A DNA stretch of 64,000 bases, from positions 372,001 to 436,000 of the forward strand of contig JAWKHL010000004.1 in NCBI GenBank assembly GCA_041394845.1, given 5' to 3'. Numbering within the stretch: the first letter of the stretch is position 1; every line of letters starts with the position of its first letter. Made by a program: the position numbers and the translations under genes. Of this stretch, positions 33,523-41,872 are shown in pieces. Below the pieces are notes generated by a model, which was given only the letters and a program-made list of their open reading frames with translations, was not told where the DNA came from and searched no databases. The stretch is from JAHCHG01 sp041394845 (GTDB lineage Bacteria; Acidobacteriota; Blastocatellia; Pyrinomonadales; Pyrinomonadaceae).

Positions 33523-34575
33523 TCAGATGATCAGATTGAGATCGCCGAATTCGTGCCACAGATATTTTCGCTCGACCGCTTCGAGGTAAGCCCCGCGGAT
33601 CTCTTCGGGCGGCAAAAATGCCGTCAGCAGATCGAGATGGCTGGCCTCCGGTTCGTGCATCCCGGTCAAAAGTCCGCTCACCGTTTTCAAACGGTGGCTT
33701 TCGGTGATTCTCAGGCGCGTGTAAGCGTGAGCGGACGCGACCAGACCGTTCTCATCGGCGGCCGATTCCAGAGCGCGGACGACCGTCGTCCCGACGGCGA
33801 TGACCCTTCTTCCCTCGCGGCGGGCGCGGTTGATCTTCGAGGCCGCGTCGGGACCGATGAAATACTCCTCCTCGCCGGCCGGATGGAGCGCGTCCAGATC
33901 GTCGTCCATATATGAAGACAGTCCGGTATGAAGGACGATGTAAGCCGTTTCCACGCCGCGCCGGCGCAGTTCGAACAACAGTTTCCAGGTGAAGGCCCGA
34001 CCCGCCGAAGGCATCTCGGCCGAACCGGGTTCCTGGGCGTAAACCGTTTGATAATAATCCAGATCCCACGGAGCCGAGACGTATTCGTAACGAACCGGCT
34101 GGCCGAGCCGGTAGATCGTATCGACCAGTTCCGTTCCGCTTTGAGAAAAACCGATCCGCCAGAGACGCGGGATCCGCTCGTCCCTTTCGATGACTTTTCC
34201 TGTCAGGTCTTCGCCGAAATTGATCTCCATACCGGCCCGCAGACCGCAGGCGAACGGATCGCCCTTTTCGCACAAGAGCAGAACCAGCCAGGTGTCGTCC
34301 GGCAAATGTTCTGCCAGCCGCGCTTCGATGCAGGGTGCCCTTTCGGCGGCACAGCCTTTGAGCGCGGCCGGCAAGGTGCGACTGCTGTTGAAAACGATCA
34401 GATCTCCCTCCCCGAGAAAATCGCCGACCCGGTCAAAACGCGTGTGCAGACGTTTTTTCGCCTTCCGGTCGATGACCAGCAGGCGAACCTGATCGCGGCC
34501 GATCCCGCGCCGTTCGGGCGGTTCTTTGGCCATCAGATCTTCGGGCAGTTGAAATGCAAAAGGCGCTCCGGACAT
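33523..34575 (-). CDS. Divergent QueA-like S-adenosylmethionine:tRNA ribosyltransferase-isomerase
   Basis: A 350-residue protein close to the usual QueA length. Shared parts: 'DLIVFNSSRTLPAALKG' (the family N-terminal motif), 'LLFELRRRGVETAYIVLHTGLSSY', 'EEEYFIGPDAASKINRARREGRRVIAVGTTVVRALESA' and 'GLLTGMHEPEASHLDLLTAF'. QueA transfers ribose from AdoMet to preQ1 in tRNA to give epoxyqueuosine. This protein departs from the canonical form where 'GTFxPV' is expected ('GLSSYMDDD'), so it may be a paralogue with changed activity. There is no Tgt or other queuosine gene in the window. It precedes the ABM gene by 4 bases and follows the SDR gene by 8 bases. Confidence 0.75.
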   Translation of the reverse strand: MSGAPFAFQLPEDLMAKEPPERRGIGRDQVRLLVIDRKAKKRLHTRFDRVGDFLGEGDLIVFNSSRTLPAALKGCAAERAPCIEARLAEHLPDDTWLVLLLCEKGDPFACGLRAGMEINFGEDLTGKVIERDERIPRLWRIGFSQSGTELVDTIYRLGQPVRYEYVSAPWDLDYYQTVYAQEPGSAEMPSAGRAFTWKLLFELRRRGVETAYIVLHTGLSSYMDDDLDALHPAGEEEYFIGPDAASKINRARREGRRVIAVGTTVVRALESAADENGLVASAHAYTRLRITESHRLKTVSGLLTGMHEPEASHLDLLTAFLPPEEIRGAYLEAVERKYLWHEFGDLNLII

Positions 34576-34583
34576 AAAAGTTT

Positions 34584-35366
34584 TTATTTTCCTCCGGCGA
34601 CCGTTTCAACGGACGGCAAATCTTCTTCCAAGCCCCAGTTTTCCTCCTGCGCCTGAAAACGGCGGCCGGAAACTCCCTTCGATTCGTCCGAGGCCAGATA
34701 GATGAACACCTCGGTCACATCGGCCGGATCGGACCATTCCGCCGGGTCTTCGTCCGGTTCGGCGTCGCGGTGCATCCGGGTGTTCATATCGCCGGGATCG
34801 ACCCGGTTGACCCGCACCTCCGAGTCTTCGAGTTCGGCCGCCCAGGTCTCCGACATCCCTTCGATCCCGAACTTGGAGATGCCGTAAGCGCCCCAGCCCG
34901 GATAACCGTTTCGCCCGGCGTCGCTGGTTACGTTGATGATCGATCCGCCCCGCTCGATCATCGCCGGCAGAGCCTTTTTGATCAACAGAAACGGCGCGAT
35001 CAGATTGACGTTGAGAACCTCGCGGAAATCCTCCAGCGGGTAATCGAGCAGAAAAGGCATCGGCGTCGGCCCCAGAACCGAGGCGTTGTTGACCAGAACG
35101 TCGAGCCGCCCGCCGAACTCGCTGAGAGCGGTCGCCACCAAACGCTCGATCTCCTCCGGGCGCGAAAGATCGGCCGCGACGATGCGAACGCCGGTTTCGG
35201 GAGCGATCCCGGCGATCTCTTCTTTGATCTCTTCCAGATCTTCGGCGCGGCGCGAAGTCAAAACGATGGCGGATGCGCCCTGACGGGCGAAATCCAGCGC
35301 CAGTTCCCGACCCAGACCGCGCGAGGCGCCGGTGATCAGAATTTGTTTGTCTTTTAATCTGTTCAT
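34584..35366 (-). CDS. Short-chain dehydrogenase/reductase
   Basis: A 260-residue classical SDR. Seen: the NAD(P)-binding 'ILITGASRGLGRELALDFARQGA' at residues 8-30, 'VLVNNASVLGP' (NNAG-type), the catalytic Ser in 'SIINVTSDAGRNG', and 'YGISKFGIEGM' (YxxxK). The C-terminus is charged. The substrate is unknown. The ATG at 35366 has GGAGG 9 bases upstream; an in-frame GTG/TTG extension to 35429 is not used. It is divergent from the MarR gene, with the palindromic operator between them, and starts a three-gene unit with QueA-like and ABM genes. Regulation by MarR is likely (inference). Confidence 0.88.
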   Translation of the reverse strand: MNRLKDKQILITGASRGLGRELALDFARQGASAIVLTSRRAEDLEEIKEEIAGIAPETGVRIVAADLSRPEEIERLVATALSEFGGRLDVLVNNASVLGPTPMPFLLDYPLEDFREVLNVNLIAPFLLIKKALPAMIERGGSIINVTSDAGRNGYPGWGAYGISKFGIEGMSETWAAELEDSEVRVNRVDPGDMNTRMHRDAEPDEDPAEWSDPADVTEVFIYLASDESKGVSGRRFQAQEENWGLEEDLPSVETVAGGK

Positions 35367-35417
35367 TTTGTTAAACCTCCATTTTCTGAACATAATCTCA
35401 AAATACAGGAAAGATAC

Positions 35418-35429
35418 TTGACTAGTCAA
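35418..35429. promoter_or_regulatory. Palindromic MarR-type operator
   Basis: TTGACTAGTCAA is a perfect 12-bp palindrome in the 89-bp region between the divergent SDR and MarR genes. MarR proteins bind such palindromes, often with TTGA/TCAA arms. The site most likely serves both autoregulation and control of the SDR operon. Confidence 0.65.
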
Positions 35430-35455
35430 CTATTAATGTGTAAAGTGTTTTTGTG

Positions 35456-35956
35456 ATGAGCCAAGAAAGCCCCGACAAACAACCTGCGGAAAAGCCGAAA
35501 GCCCCGCCGCCGCTGGCGCAAAAGGCTTATCTGACATTGCTCTCGACGGCCGATTCGGCCCGCTCGATCTTCGAAAACCTTTGCTCCGGCTCCGAGATCA
35601 CCCGTCAGCAATACAACGTTCTTCGCATCTTGCGCGGCGCCGAACCGGACGGACTGCCGACCCTGACGATCGCCGACCGGATGATCGAAAAGGCTCCCGG
35701 CATCACGCGGATGATCGACCGGCTGGAGAAAAAAGGCTTCGTTTACCGGATGCCCTGCCCCGACGACCGCCGTTTCGTTTACTGCCGGATCACCAAAGAA
35801 GGATTGGATTTTCTGGACGAGATGGACGCGCCGGTCGAATCGGCCAATCTGAGCGTCTTTGACGGCCTGAGTGAAGATGAGCTCGAAGATCTGATCGCCC
35901 TGCTGGAAAAAGTGCGCTCGGCCCACTGTTGCCCGCAAGAGGAAAAATCGAAATGA
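35456..35956 (+). CDS. MarR-family transcriptional regulator
   Basis: A 166-residue winged-helix regulator. Seen: 'QKAYLTLLSTADSARSIFENLCSGSEITRQQYNVLRILRGAEPDGLPTLTIADRMIEKAPGITRMIDRLEKKGFVYRMPCPDDRRFVYCRITKEGLDFLDE'-type order of the MarR fold (dimer helix, recognition helix, DDRR wing), with all parts in place around residues 25-125. The ATG at 35456 is preferred; a GTG one codon earlier gives the same frame. Its stop TGA overlaps the ATG of the flavin reductase (ATGA), so the two are coupled. MarR proteins respond to phenolic or oxidative signals, which fits an NAD(P)H/FMN reductase partner. Confidence 0.9.
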   Translation: MSQESPDKQPAEKPKAPPPLAQKAYLTLLSTADSARSIFENLCSGSEITRQQYNVLRILRGAEPDGLPTLTIADRMIEKAPGITRMIDRLEKKGFVYRMPCPDDRRFVYCRITKEGLDFLDEMDAPVESANLSVFDGLSEDELEDLIALLEKVRSAHCCPQEEKSK

Positions 35957-36561
35957 ATCAGAAACCCAAAATACTGGCCATTCCCGGAAGCCTTCGCGCC
36001 CGTTCGCTCAATCGCAAGGTTTTGCGCACCGCCGCCGGAGGCGCTGAAAAAGCCGGAGCCGAAGTGACCGTGATCGACCTCAAGGATTTTCCGATGCCGG
36101 TCTATGACCCGGACGAACACGAAGCGGGCGGTTTCGATCCGAAGGCTCTGGCCTTTCAAAGACTGGTCCGCGAACACGACGGTTTTCTGGTCGCCTCGCC
36201 CGAATACAACGGTTCCGTAACCGGCGCGCTCAAGAACGCCATCGACTGGGCCTCGGTCGGAAGCGGCGAATTTCCCCGCGAAGAGGTTTTCCGGGACAAA
36301 TTCGCGGCCATTATGACGGCCTCTCCCGGAAGTTTCGGCGGCGTCCGCACGCTTTCGCACCTGCGGGCCATCATGACCAGCGTCGGCGTCCACGTCCTGC
36401 CGACCGAGATCGCCGTCACGTTCGCCCCGGAAAAGTTCGAAGGCGAGGAGATGATCGACCCGAAAACCAGAGACATTCTGGAAAACCTCGGCGCTTCGCT
36501 GACCGAGATCGTCCGAGCGATGCGAATCAGACCGGAAAACGAAAACGGCGCGGTTCGTTAA
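35953..36561 (+). CDS. NADPH-dependent FMN reductase (chromate/quinone reductase type)
   Basis: A 202-residue flavodoxin-fold reductase. Seen: the phosphate loop 'ILAIPGSLRARSLNRKVLR' at the start, 'VIDLKDFPMPVYDPDEHEAGGFDP', and the family signature 'VASPEYNGSVTGALKNAIDWAS' near residues 80-101. Such enzymes reduce FMN, quinones, azo compounds or chromate. The ATG at 35953 overlaps the MarR stop; a start at 35929 is upstream of it and not needed. Together with the MarR regulator and the divergent SDR this looks like a redox-stress unit controlled from 35418. Confidence 0.9.
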   Translation: MNQKPKILAIPGSLRARSLNRKVLRTAAGGAEKAGAEVTVIDLKDFPMPVYDPDEHEAGGFDPKALAFQRLVREHDGFLVASPEYNGSVTGALKNAIDWASVGSGEFPREEVFRDKFAAIMTASPGSFGGVRTLSHLRAIMTSVGVHVLPTEIAVTFAPEKFEGEEMIDPKTRDILENLGASLTEIVRAMRIRPENENGAVR

Positions 36562-36590
36562 TGATTCGGAGTCTTTTGATTAGAAAAAAC

Positions 36591-36640
36591 GGTTAGTAGT
36601 TAATCGTTAATAGATAATTGTTAATTGTAAAACCAAGTCT
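36591..36640. repeat. GTTAATN-family array
   Basis: GTTAGTAGTTAATCGTTAATAGATAATTGTTAATTG has a 7-bp period. It is followed by sequence related to the interior of the element at 32945-33210 (the CCGCCGAC part near 36700). Confidence 0.7.
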
Positions 36641-36837
36641 TGTATTTTCACCTGCTTAGACATTTATTTGAGTCTGGTCTAATTTTGTTCGACTACTTAC
36701 CGCCGACGAGCAAATGAAAATAAAACCATAAAGGCGAGATGGTTAGATCGGTCGGGGATTTTTCGCGCTCTCGCGCTCATGCAGGCAGGATGCCTGCGCT
36801 CCCAACAATCCGAAATCCAAAATCCGAAATCCGAAAT
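36641..36837. repeat. Repeat-derived intergenic stretch with GGATTTY-family end
   Basis: No gene. The left part resembles the interior of the kynU-downstream element. The right end (36808-36839) is CCGAAATCCAAAATCCGAAATCCGAAATC and overlaps the stop codon of the hydrolase gene at 36838. Confidence 0.6.
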
Positions 36838-37785
36838 CTATTGGTTTTGCCCGATGAAATCCTCCATTTCGCGCAAAATCCGTCCGGGCATTTCTTCCTG
36901 CGGGAGATGACCGCATTTCTCGATCACCGTGAGTTTCGAGTCTTTGATCAGCGAATTCATTTTTCGCCCCGCTTCCGGCGGGATGACCTCGTCTTCGGCT
37001 CCCCACAGGATCAATGTCGGGACGCCAATCTTGCTTATTTCATCCTCGATCGGATGCAAAACATATTGCGTCCGGGCGCGCATCGCCGCCAGTTGACCGC
37101 CGCGCGTTTTTAAGGGCTGGTAATAATAACTGATCCGCTCGTCATCGATCTTCGAATCGTCGTAAAAACTCTTTTGCAACCCCTCGCGGACCAGTTTGTC
37201 GCCGGTCAGGGCGAGCGCCGTCAAAAGCCGCCCCAAAACCGGCGTTTGCGCGTACCACGGAACGAGCGAGGTCCGGCCCGGGAGGCGAACGCCGGAGCTG
37301 TCGATGAGGATCAATCCGGAAACTTTTTCCGGATGATGAAGCGCCAGATTAAGCGCCGTTTCTCCGCCCATCGAATTGCCGGCCACCCAGGCCCGTTCGA
37401 TCTTCAGATGATCGAGCAGACCGGCCACCAATTCGCCCTGAGCCCGACGGGTGTAATCGCCGTCGGGTTTGGCGGAAAAACCGAACCCCTTGAGATCGAC
37501 CGCGATGACCCGGTATTTTTCGGCCAGCGGATCAAAAACGTCTTTCCAGGAATAGGTCGAAGAAGTGTAGCCGTGGATCAAAACCAAGGGCGTCCCGGAA
37601 CCTTTTTCCTGATAATGAACCCGGACGCCGTCGATTTCGGCAAACTTGCTGGATTCCGAATGCGGAACGCTTCCCTTTAACGCTTCGAACGAAACGTCAT
37701 CGGGACGCGAAAACCAAAACACGGCAAAGGCGATCACAAAAACCGCCGCCAGAACGAGCAAAATTTTCAGAAGTTTTTTCAGCAT
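36838..37785 (-). CDS. Alpha/beta-hydrolase with N-terminal membrane anchor
   Basis: A 315-residue hydrolase. One hydrophobic helix at residues 4-24 ('KLLKILLVLAAVFVIAFAVFWF') anchors it to the inner membrane or exports it. The alpha/beta-hydrolase fold follows: 'GTPLVLIHGYTSSTYSW' (oxyanion HG), the nucleophile elbow 'VAGNSMGGETALNLAL' (G-N-S-M-G, Ser near residue 142), the acid in 'LILWGAEDEVIP', and the His in 'VIEKCGHLPQEEMP'. The start is the ATG at 37785; the longer upstream frame overlaps the DUF1772 gene in another frame and looks non-coding. The gene ends in a repeat. The substrate is unknown; epoxide or ester hydrolysis is common for this type. Confidence 0.88.
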   Translation of the reverse strand: MLKKLLKILLVLAAVFVIAFAVFWFSRPDDVSFEALKGSVPHSESSKFAEIDGVRVHYQEKGSGTPLVLIHGYTSSTYSWKDVFDPLAEKYRVIAVDLKGFGFSAKPDGDYTRRAQGELVAGLLDHLKIERAWVAGNSMGGETALNLALHHPEKVSGLILIDSSGVRLPGRTSLVPWYAQTPVLGRLLTALALTGDKLVREGLQKSFYDDSKIDDERISYYYQPLKTRGGQLAAMRARTQYVLHPIEDEISKIGVPTLILWGAEDEVIPPEAGRKMNSLIKDSKLTVIEKCGHLPQEEMPGRILREMEDFIGQNQ

Positions 37786-37826
37786 TTTTTTTCCGATCCA
37801 CGCGAAAACGAAACTTTTCACCGAAA

Positions 37827-38312
37827 TCAAACGAGCGACCAGGTGAACAAACCGGCGGCCAGCAAAGAGGTGATTGTCCGGACGTGATTCCAGACTCCCC
37901 AGTTTACCAGATACCGCGCCCAGACGTTTGCGCCCTCCGCGCTCGCCGGATCGACCGCCGCCAGCGCGTTGTTGAGCGGGACGTTGAAAAAGATCGTTAC
38001 CAGAACCGTTCCGGTGATGTAGATCAGGCTTCCGGCCAAAAGAAAACCGGAGCCGGGTTGATCCCATCTGACCAGCGAGAAAACGGCTAAAACGAGACAG
38101 CAGAATCCGGTTCCGAACAGGGCCGTCATAAACATCGGGGTGACGGCCGTGATGTTGATCGACTGCATGGCGGCGATGCCCTGCGGCGGACCGAGTCGCC
38201 CGAGACCGCTCATGACAAAGGTCGAAAAGGCGAAAAACACCCCGGCGACCAAACCGCAACCGAGCGCCGCAACGAATTTGAGGGCGAAAAGAAAATATTC
38301 GAAATTCGTCAT
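37827..38312 (-). CDS. DUF1772-family membrane protein
   Basis: A 161-residue membrane protein with four hydrophobic spans (about residues 8-32, 52-78, 83-103 and 138-160). The family pattern is 'FVAALGCGLVAGVFFAFSTFVM' in the first helix, 'NITAVTPMFMTALFGT', 'FNVPLNNALA' in the loop (the conserved N-P-N), and 'WNHVRTITSLLAAGLF'. DUF1772 proteins include anthrone-oxygenase-like members, but most are uncharacterised. It lies 41 bases upstream of the hydrolase gene on the same strand, suggesting a pair. Confidence 0.85.
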   Translation of the reverse strand: MTNFEYFLFALKFVAALGCGLVAGVFFAFSTFVMSGLGRLGPPQGIAAMQSINITAVTPMFMTALFGTGFCCLVLAVFSLVRWDQPGSGFLLAGSLIYITGTVLVTIFFNVPLNNALAAVDPASAEGANVWARYLVNWGVWNHVRTITSLLAAGLFTWSLV

Positions 38313-38383
38313 AAAATCCTACGTTCGGCAAAGCCTAGAGATCGTAACCGAAAGGGTTATCAAAACATCTGACCGCCAACCGG

Positions 38384-40405
38384 TCAATTCAATCCGACCC
38401 GCTTGACCAGATCATCAAAGCGCGGATCGCCGTGGAGCGAATCCAGATAGGGATCGACCTTGATCTGATTGATGGACGAGCTGTGCAGTTGAAAGGCTTT
38501 TTCCAGATAGGCAAAAGCATCTTCCCGACGGCCGAGCCGGGCGCTGAAACAGGCCATTGAATAATTCAGGTTGGGACTGCTCGCCGGGGTTTTATTCTTC
38601 TCGTCCTGCTCGATGTGGCGGCGCATGATCTCTTTCCAGCCGCCCTTTTGATAGGCGTCCTGATAAAGCCGAACGGTCTCGGGCGGGGCCTTGATCTGAG
38701 TTTGATAATTAATGAACCAGCGGTAGGCGTTTTCCTCATCACCGCGCAGATCGCACAACAGCCACATCCAGAAATACGAATAGACCAGATTCGGATGCTC
38801 CTTGATCAGCCCCTCGAAATGCGCGCTCGCCTCCTCATACCGGCGGGCGTAATAGAGGATCGTTCCGTAGGCGATTTGGAGTGAAAACGAGGCCGGATCG
38901 ATCTCGATGGCTCTTTCGATCTCCCGGAGAGCCTCATCAAAACGGCCGGGGCTGACCAGATAATTGGCGTACAGGGCGTGAACCAGAGGGGAAGCGGGGC
39001 CGAGTTCGACGGCCCGCTTGAATTCATTTTCGGCCTCGGGGAAATTGCCCTCGTAGCCGGCCCTGATCGAACCCAGGACCGCGTGGGCATCTGCCAGATC
39101 CGGGTTCAGGGCCAGAGCTTTTTCGATCGCTCGTTTTGATTTGAGATATTGTTCCTCCGGCGATCCCGGCGCTTTATGGGCGAAGAATCGATAAGCGTAG
39201 GCCAGAGAAACATAGGCCTGCGCGTATTGCGGATCGAGTTCGATCGCCCGTTCGAGATATTCGACCGCGTTGCCGGCGTCCGTCTTGTCGACCCGGTCAA
39301 AAATATAAATGGCCTGCAGAAAAAGGCGATAGGCCTCCTCATTGGCCGTTCCCCGCCGGGCCGTCAGAGTGTTTTCCCGACTTCCTTGGTGAGCCAGAAA
39401 AGCGTTGCCGATATCGTTGGCGATCCCGTCCTGCATCAGAAACACGTCGGAGAAATCTTTTTCACTTTTAAAGACCTCCTCGACATCGCCGCTTTTGACG
39501 TCGATCAACTGGGCCGTCACGCGGATCTTGCCGTCGGCCACCTGATAGTTCGAAGACAGAACCAGATCGACCTCCTGTTCGCCGCCGGCGACCGAAGGAT
39601 TTTGATCGAGATCCATGTATTTGCGGGTCGCGCTCAGAGGGCGCACCGTCAGGTCTCTGGCCGAACTGAGTTTGAGGATCAGAGATTCGGCGATTCCAAG
39701 CTCGTAGATCGGGTCGCGGTCCCGGCTGTCGATCGGTTTGAGCGGCAGAACGGCGATCGAGCTTCTTTTCTCTCTCTCAACGGCCGTTCGGAAATAACCC
39801 GATATGCCAAAAATGGCGGCCGCCGAAATTGCCAGAACCAAGAGCGTCCCCAAAACCGGAAATTTCAGACTTTTTCCGTCGAATCGTCTTTTCGGCATCT
39901 GGTCGGTCGGCGGTGCCGGAGGGAAAAACTCATCATCGGCATCGAAATTCCGCCGATCGTCTTTCTCTTCGACTCTGACCAGATCATCTCCGGTTTCCAA
40001 AATGTAATTGATGCAATCTTCCCGTCGGGGCGTTTCTTCTCCGGCCCGCCCGCCGTTTTTTTGCGGCGAGGCCCCGTTGATCTTTTCCACCTCCGCGACG
40101 AATCTATAACCCTTTTTCGGCACCGTTTCAATGAATTTGTTGTCATCGGCTTCGCCCAGGGTTTTGCGCAGGGAATGAACGATCCGCGCCACGTTCGCCT
40201 CTTCGACGAAGGAGTCCTCCCAGACGAGCCGGAGAAGTTCGTCCTTTTCCACCAGATGACCGCTGCGCTCGACCAGCACGGCCAGCAGATCGAACACCTT
40301 CGGCGTCAGCGAAACGGAATCTTCATTGCGGAGAAGCTGACGCTCCGCCAGATCCAAACGAAACTCTTTAAAACTGTAGGAATGTTGATCTTTACTGCTC
40401 ATCAT
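38384..40405 (-). CDS. CadC-type winged-helix regulator with TPR periplasmic domain
   Basis: A 673-residue membrane regulator. The N-terminal OmpR/PhoB-type winged helix spans about residues 8-105 ('LTPKVFDLLAVLVERSGHLVEKDELLRLVWEDSFVEEANVARIVHSLRK' and 'FIETVPKKGYRFVAEV'). A single membrane helix lies near residue 190-210 ('VLGTLLVLAISAAAIFGISGYF'). A TolB-like part follows ('RSSIAVLPLKPIDS...YELGIAESLILKLS'), then about eight TPRs from residue ~330 ('AYVSLAYAYRFFAHKAP', 'VHALYANYLVSPGRFDEALREIERAI'). It most likely couples an outside signal to DNA binding, as CadC does. The ATG at 40405 starts just before the winged helix. Confidence 0.88.
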   Translation of the reverse strand: MMSSKDQHSYSFKEFRLDLAERQLLRNEDSVSLTPKVFDLLAVLVERSGHLVEKDELLRLVWEDSFVEEANVARIVHSLRKTLGEADDNKFIETVPKKGYRFVAEVEKINGASPQKNGGRAGEETPRREDCINYILETGDDLVRVEEKDDRRNFDADDEFFPPAPPTDQMPKRRFDGKSLKFPVLGTLLVLAISAAAIFGISGYFRTAVEREKRSSIAVLPLKPIDSRDRDPIYELGIAESLILKLSSARDLTVRPLSATRKYMDLDQNPSVAGGEQEVDLVLSSNYQVADGKIRVTAQLIDVKSGDVEEVFKSEKDFSDVFLMQDGIANDIGNAFLAHQGSRENTLTARRGTANEEAYRLFLQAIYIFDRVDKTDAGNAVEYLERAIELDPQYAQAYVSLAYAYRFFAHKAPGSPEEQYLKSKRAIEKALALNPDLADAHAVLGSIRAGYEGNFPEAENEFKRAVELGPASPLVHALYANYLVSPGRFDEALREIERAIEIDPASFSLQIAYGTILYYARRYEEASAHFEGLIKEHPNLVYSYFWMWLLCDLRGDEENAYRWFINYQTQIKAPPETVRLYQDAYQKGGWKEIMRRHIEQDEKNKTPASSPNLNYSMACFSARLGRREDAFAYLEKAFQLHSSSINQIKVDPYLDSLHGDPRFDDLVKRVGLN

Positions 40406-40651
40406 CTTTCTTCGGAAAAAAATTAGGAAAAATTTAGGAGAATTTTTCAAAGACTTTCCGCCCTCAACTGCGATAGATTTCTCCCGCAGCCTACAGCTGC
40501 CGCCGCTGATTTTGGGTTGGTTGTTTCCGAATAAAAGCGATTATATCCCAAATTCGGCGGCGTTTACCAACAAGTTGTTTTCGTCAATTTTGCTTTACGA
40601 AATACCGGAAAGAAAAGTTGTCCGGAAATTTTTTTAACCGATCAGTCCGAA

Positions 40652-40806
40652 AGAAGGAAGGTTTAAAAGTGAATAAGGTATAAAAGTGGAAATGTGAAAA
40701 AGTTTTTTGACCGCCTTCTCCGGTGGCGGGATTTAGTGAAAAAAGTTGACCGAGGGGCACCTTTTAAACTTTTTCACTTTTTCACTTTTTCACTTTTATA
40801 CCTTCC
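40652..40806. repeat. 8-bp-period inverted repeat (NNNCTTTT family)
   Basis: The right arm is ACCTTTTAAACTTTTTCACTTTTTCACTTTTTCACTTTTATACC (40760-40803), with units of 8 bases. The left arm around 40660-40710 is the degenerate inverse. The core contains CCGCC...GGCGG. The element lies between the divergent CadC-type and TPR genes, where about 450 bases hold no gene. Confidence 0.75.
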
Positions 40807-40857
40807 CCCCCTTCCTTCGACCGGTTACGATCTTCAACCATTTGCCAAGAGGAAATT

Positions 40858-41724
40858 ATGAATTACAAGCTATTATCCGGCGGCGGTCTGTTGGTCGCCG
40901 CAATTTTATTTCTGACCTTTCAAACAGCCTTTGCTCAGGATCAACGGGCGCAGATTTTGGCCGCCGAGGCCGTTCGGCTGGAAAAGGCGGGCCGCTTCGC
41001 CGAAGCCGTTTCCGTTTATCTGAAAATACTGGAAACCGATCCCCCGAAGAGCGCTTCGATCTATAACAACCTCGGCGCCGATTATTTCGAACTCGGGGAA
41101 TATGATCGGGCCGTCGAGGCCTTGCAAAGATCGGTCGCGCTTCGATCCGACGACGAGAAGGCCTTTTACAATCTGGGGGTCGTTTACGCCCGTCTCGGGC
41201 GAAACGACGAGGCCGAAACCGCCTTGCAAAAAGCCGTCGGACTCAATCCGAACTACGCCGAACCGCGTGCCAAACTGTGCGATCTGTATCTGAATTGGGA
41301 AAGGGCGGAAGAAGCGGCCGGTTGTTATCGGAAGCTGTTGCCGTCGGTTCCGGATGACGCTCAATCGCATTCGAATTACGGCGTCGCGCTGATGCGTTCG
41401 GGGAGGTGGGAAGAATCGGTCCGCGTTCTGGAAAAAACTCTTCGCGCTTTTCCGCCGAACGCCGAAACGCTCAACAACCTCGGCGTGGCGTTGCTCGAAC
41501 TGCGGCGTTTCAAAGAGGCCATCGCGGCGTTTGAGCGGGCGCTCGGATTCGAACCGGATCACAACGCCGTCCGTTACAATCTGGCCATCGCCCAGCTGGC
41601 GCGGAAAAATGAAAGCGCGGCGATCGAGCAATATTCATTTTTGAAGAGAGCCGATCCGGATCTGGCCGAACTGCTTTTCCGGAAGATTTTTCGAAAAAAG
41701 GTGATTTCGGTGAAAGAGAGGTGA
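40858..41724 (+). CDS. Exported TPR protein
   Basis: A 288-residue protein with a signal peptide (residues 1-26, ending FQTAFAQ) and about six TPRs: 'KAGRFAEAVSVYLKILE', 'IYNNLGADYFELGEYDRAVEAL', 'FYNLGVVYARLGRNDEAETAL', 'SNYGVALMRSGRWEESVRVLE', 'LNNLGVALLELRRFKEAIAAFERAL' and 'YNLAIAQLARKNESAAIEQ'. It is a periplasmic scaffold without catalytic parts. GAGGAAATT precedes the ATG. It is divergent from the CadC-type TPR regulator across a repeat element, so common regulation is possible. Confidence 0.85.
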   Translation: MNYKLLSGGGLLVAAILFLTFQTAFAQDQRAQILAAEAVRLEKAGRFAEAVSVYLKILETDPPKSASIYNNLGADYFELGEYDRAVEALQRSVALRSDDEKAFYNLGVVYARLGRNDEAETALQKAVGLNPNYAEPRAKLCDLYLNWERAEEAAGCYRKLLPSVPDDAQSHSNYGVALMRSGRWEESVRVLEKTLRAFPPNAETLNNLGVALLELRRFKEAIAAFERALGFEPDHNAVRYNLAIAQLARKNESAAIEQYSFLKRADPDLAELLFRKIFRKKVISVKER

Positions 41725-41755
41725 CCCTGGATTTTTATTCGGAAAAGAATTTTAT

Positions 41756-41840
41756 TTTGCCACGGAGAGCATAGAGAAACGGAGAAAAAGTTTCCGGTCA
41801 AAAAAAACTCTCGGTGATCTCTGCGCCCTCTGTGGCTTAA
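41756..41840. repeat. Diverged 9-bp-period inverted repeat
   Basis: TTGCCACGGAGAGCATAGAGAAACGGAGAAA and the inverse GATCTCTGCGCCCTCTGTGGC enclose a short core. It is the third member of the CACAGAGAA family after 17830 and 46710. Confidence 0.7.
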
Positions 41841-41872
41841 CGTAAAAAATCCGGTTTACCCGAACCCTGGAA

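Noticed and set aside
37786..38331. Upstream extension of the hydrolase frame to ~497 residues
   Set aside because: The extra part lies in another frame over the DUF1772 gene and is Arg-rich; the natural start with a membrane anchor is at 37785.
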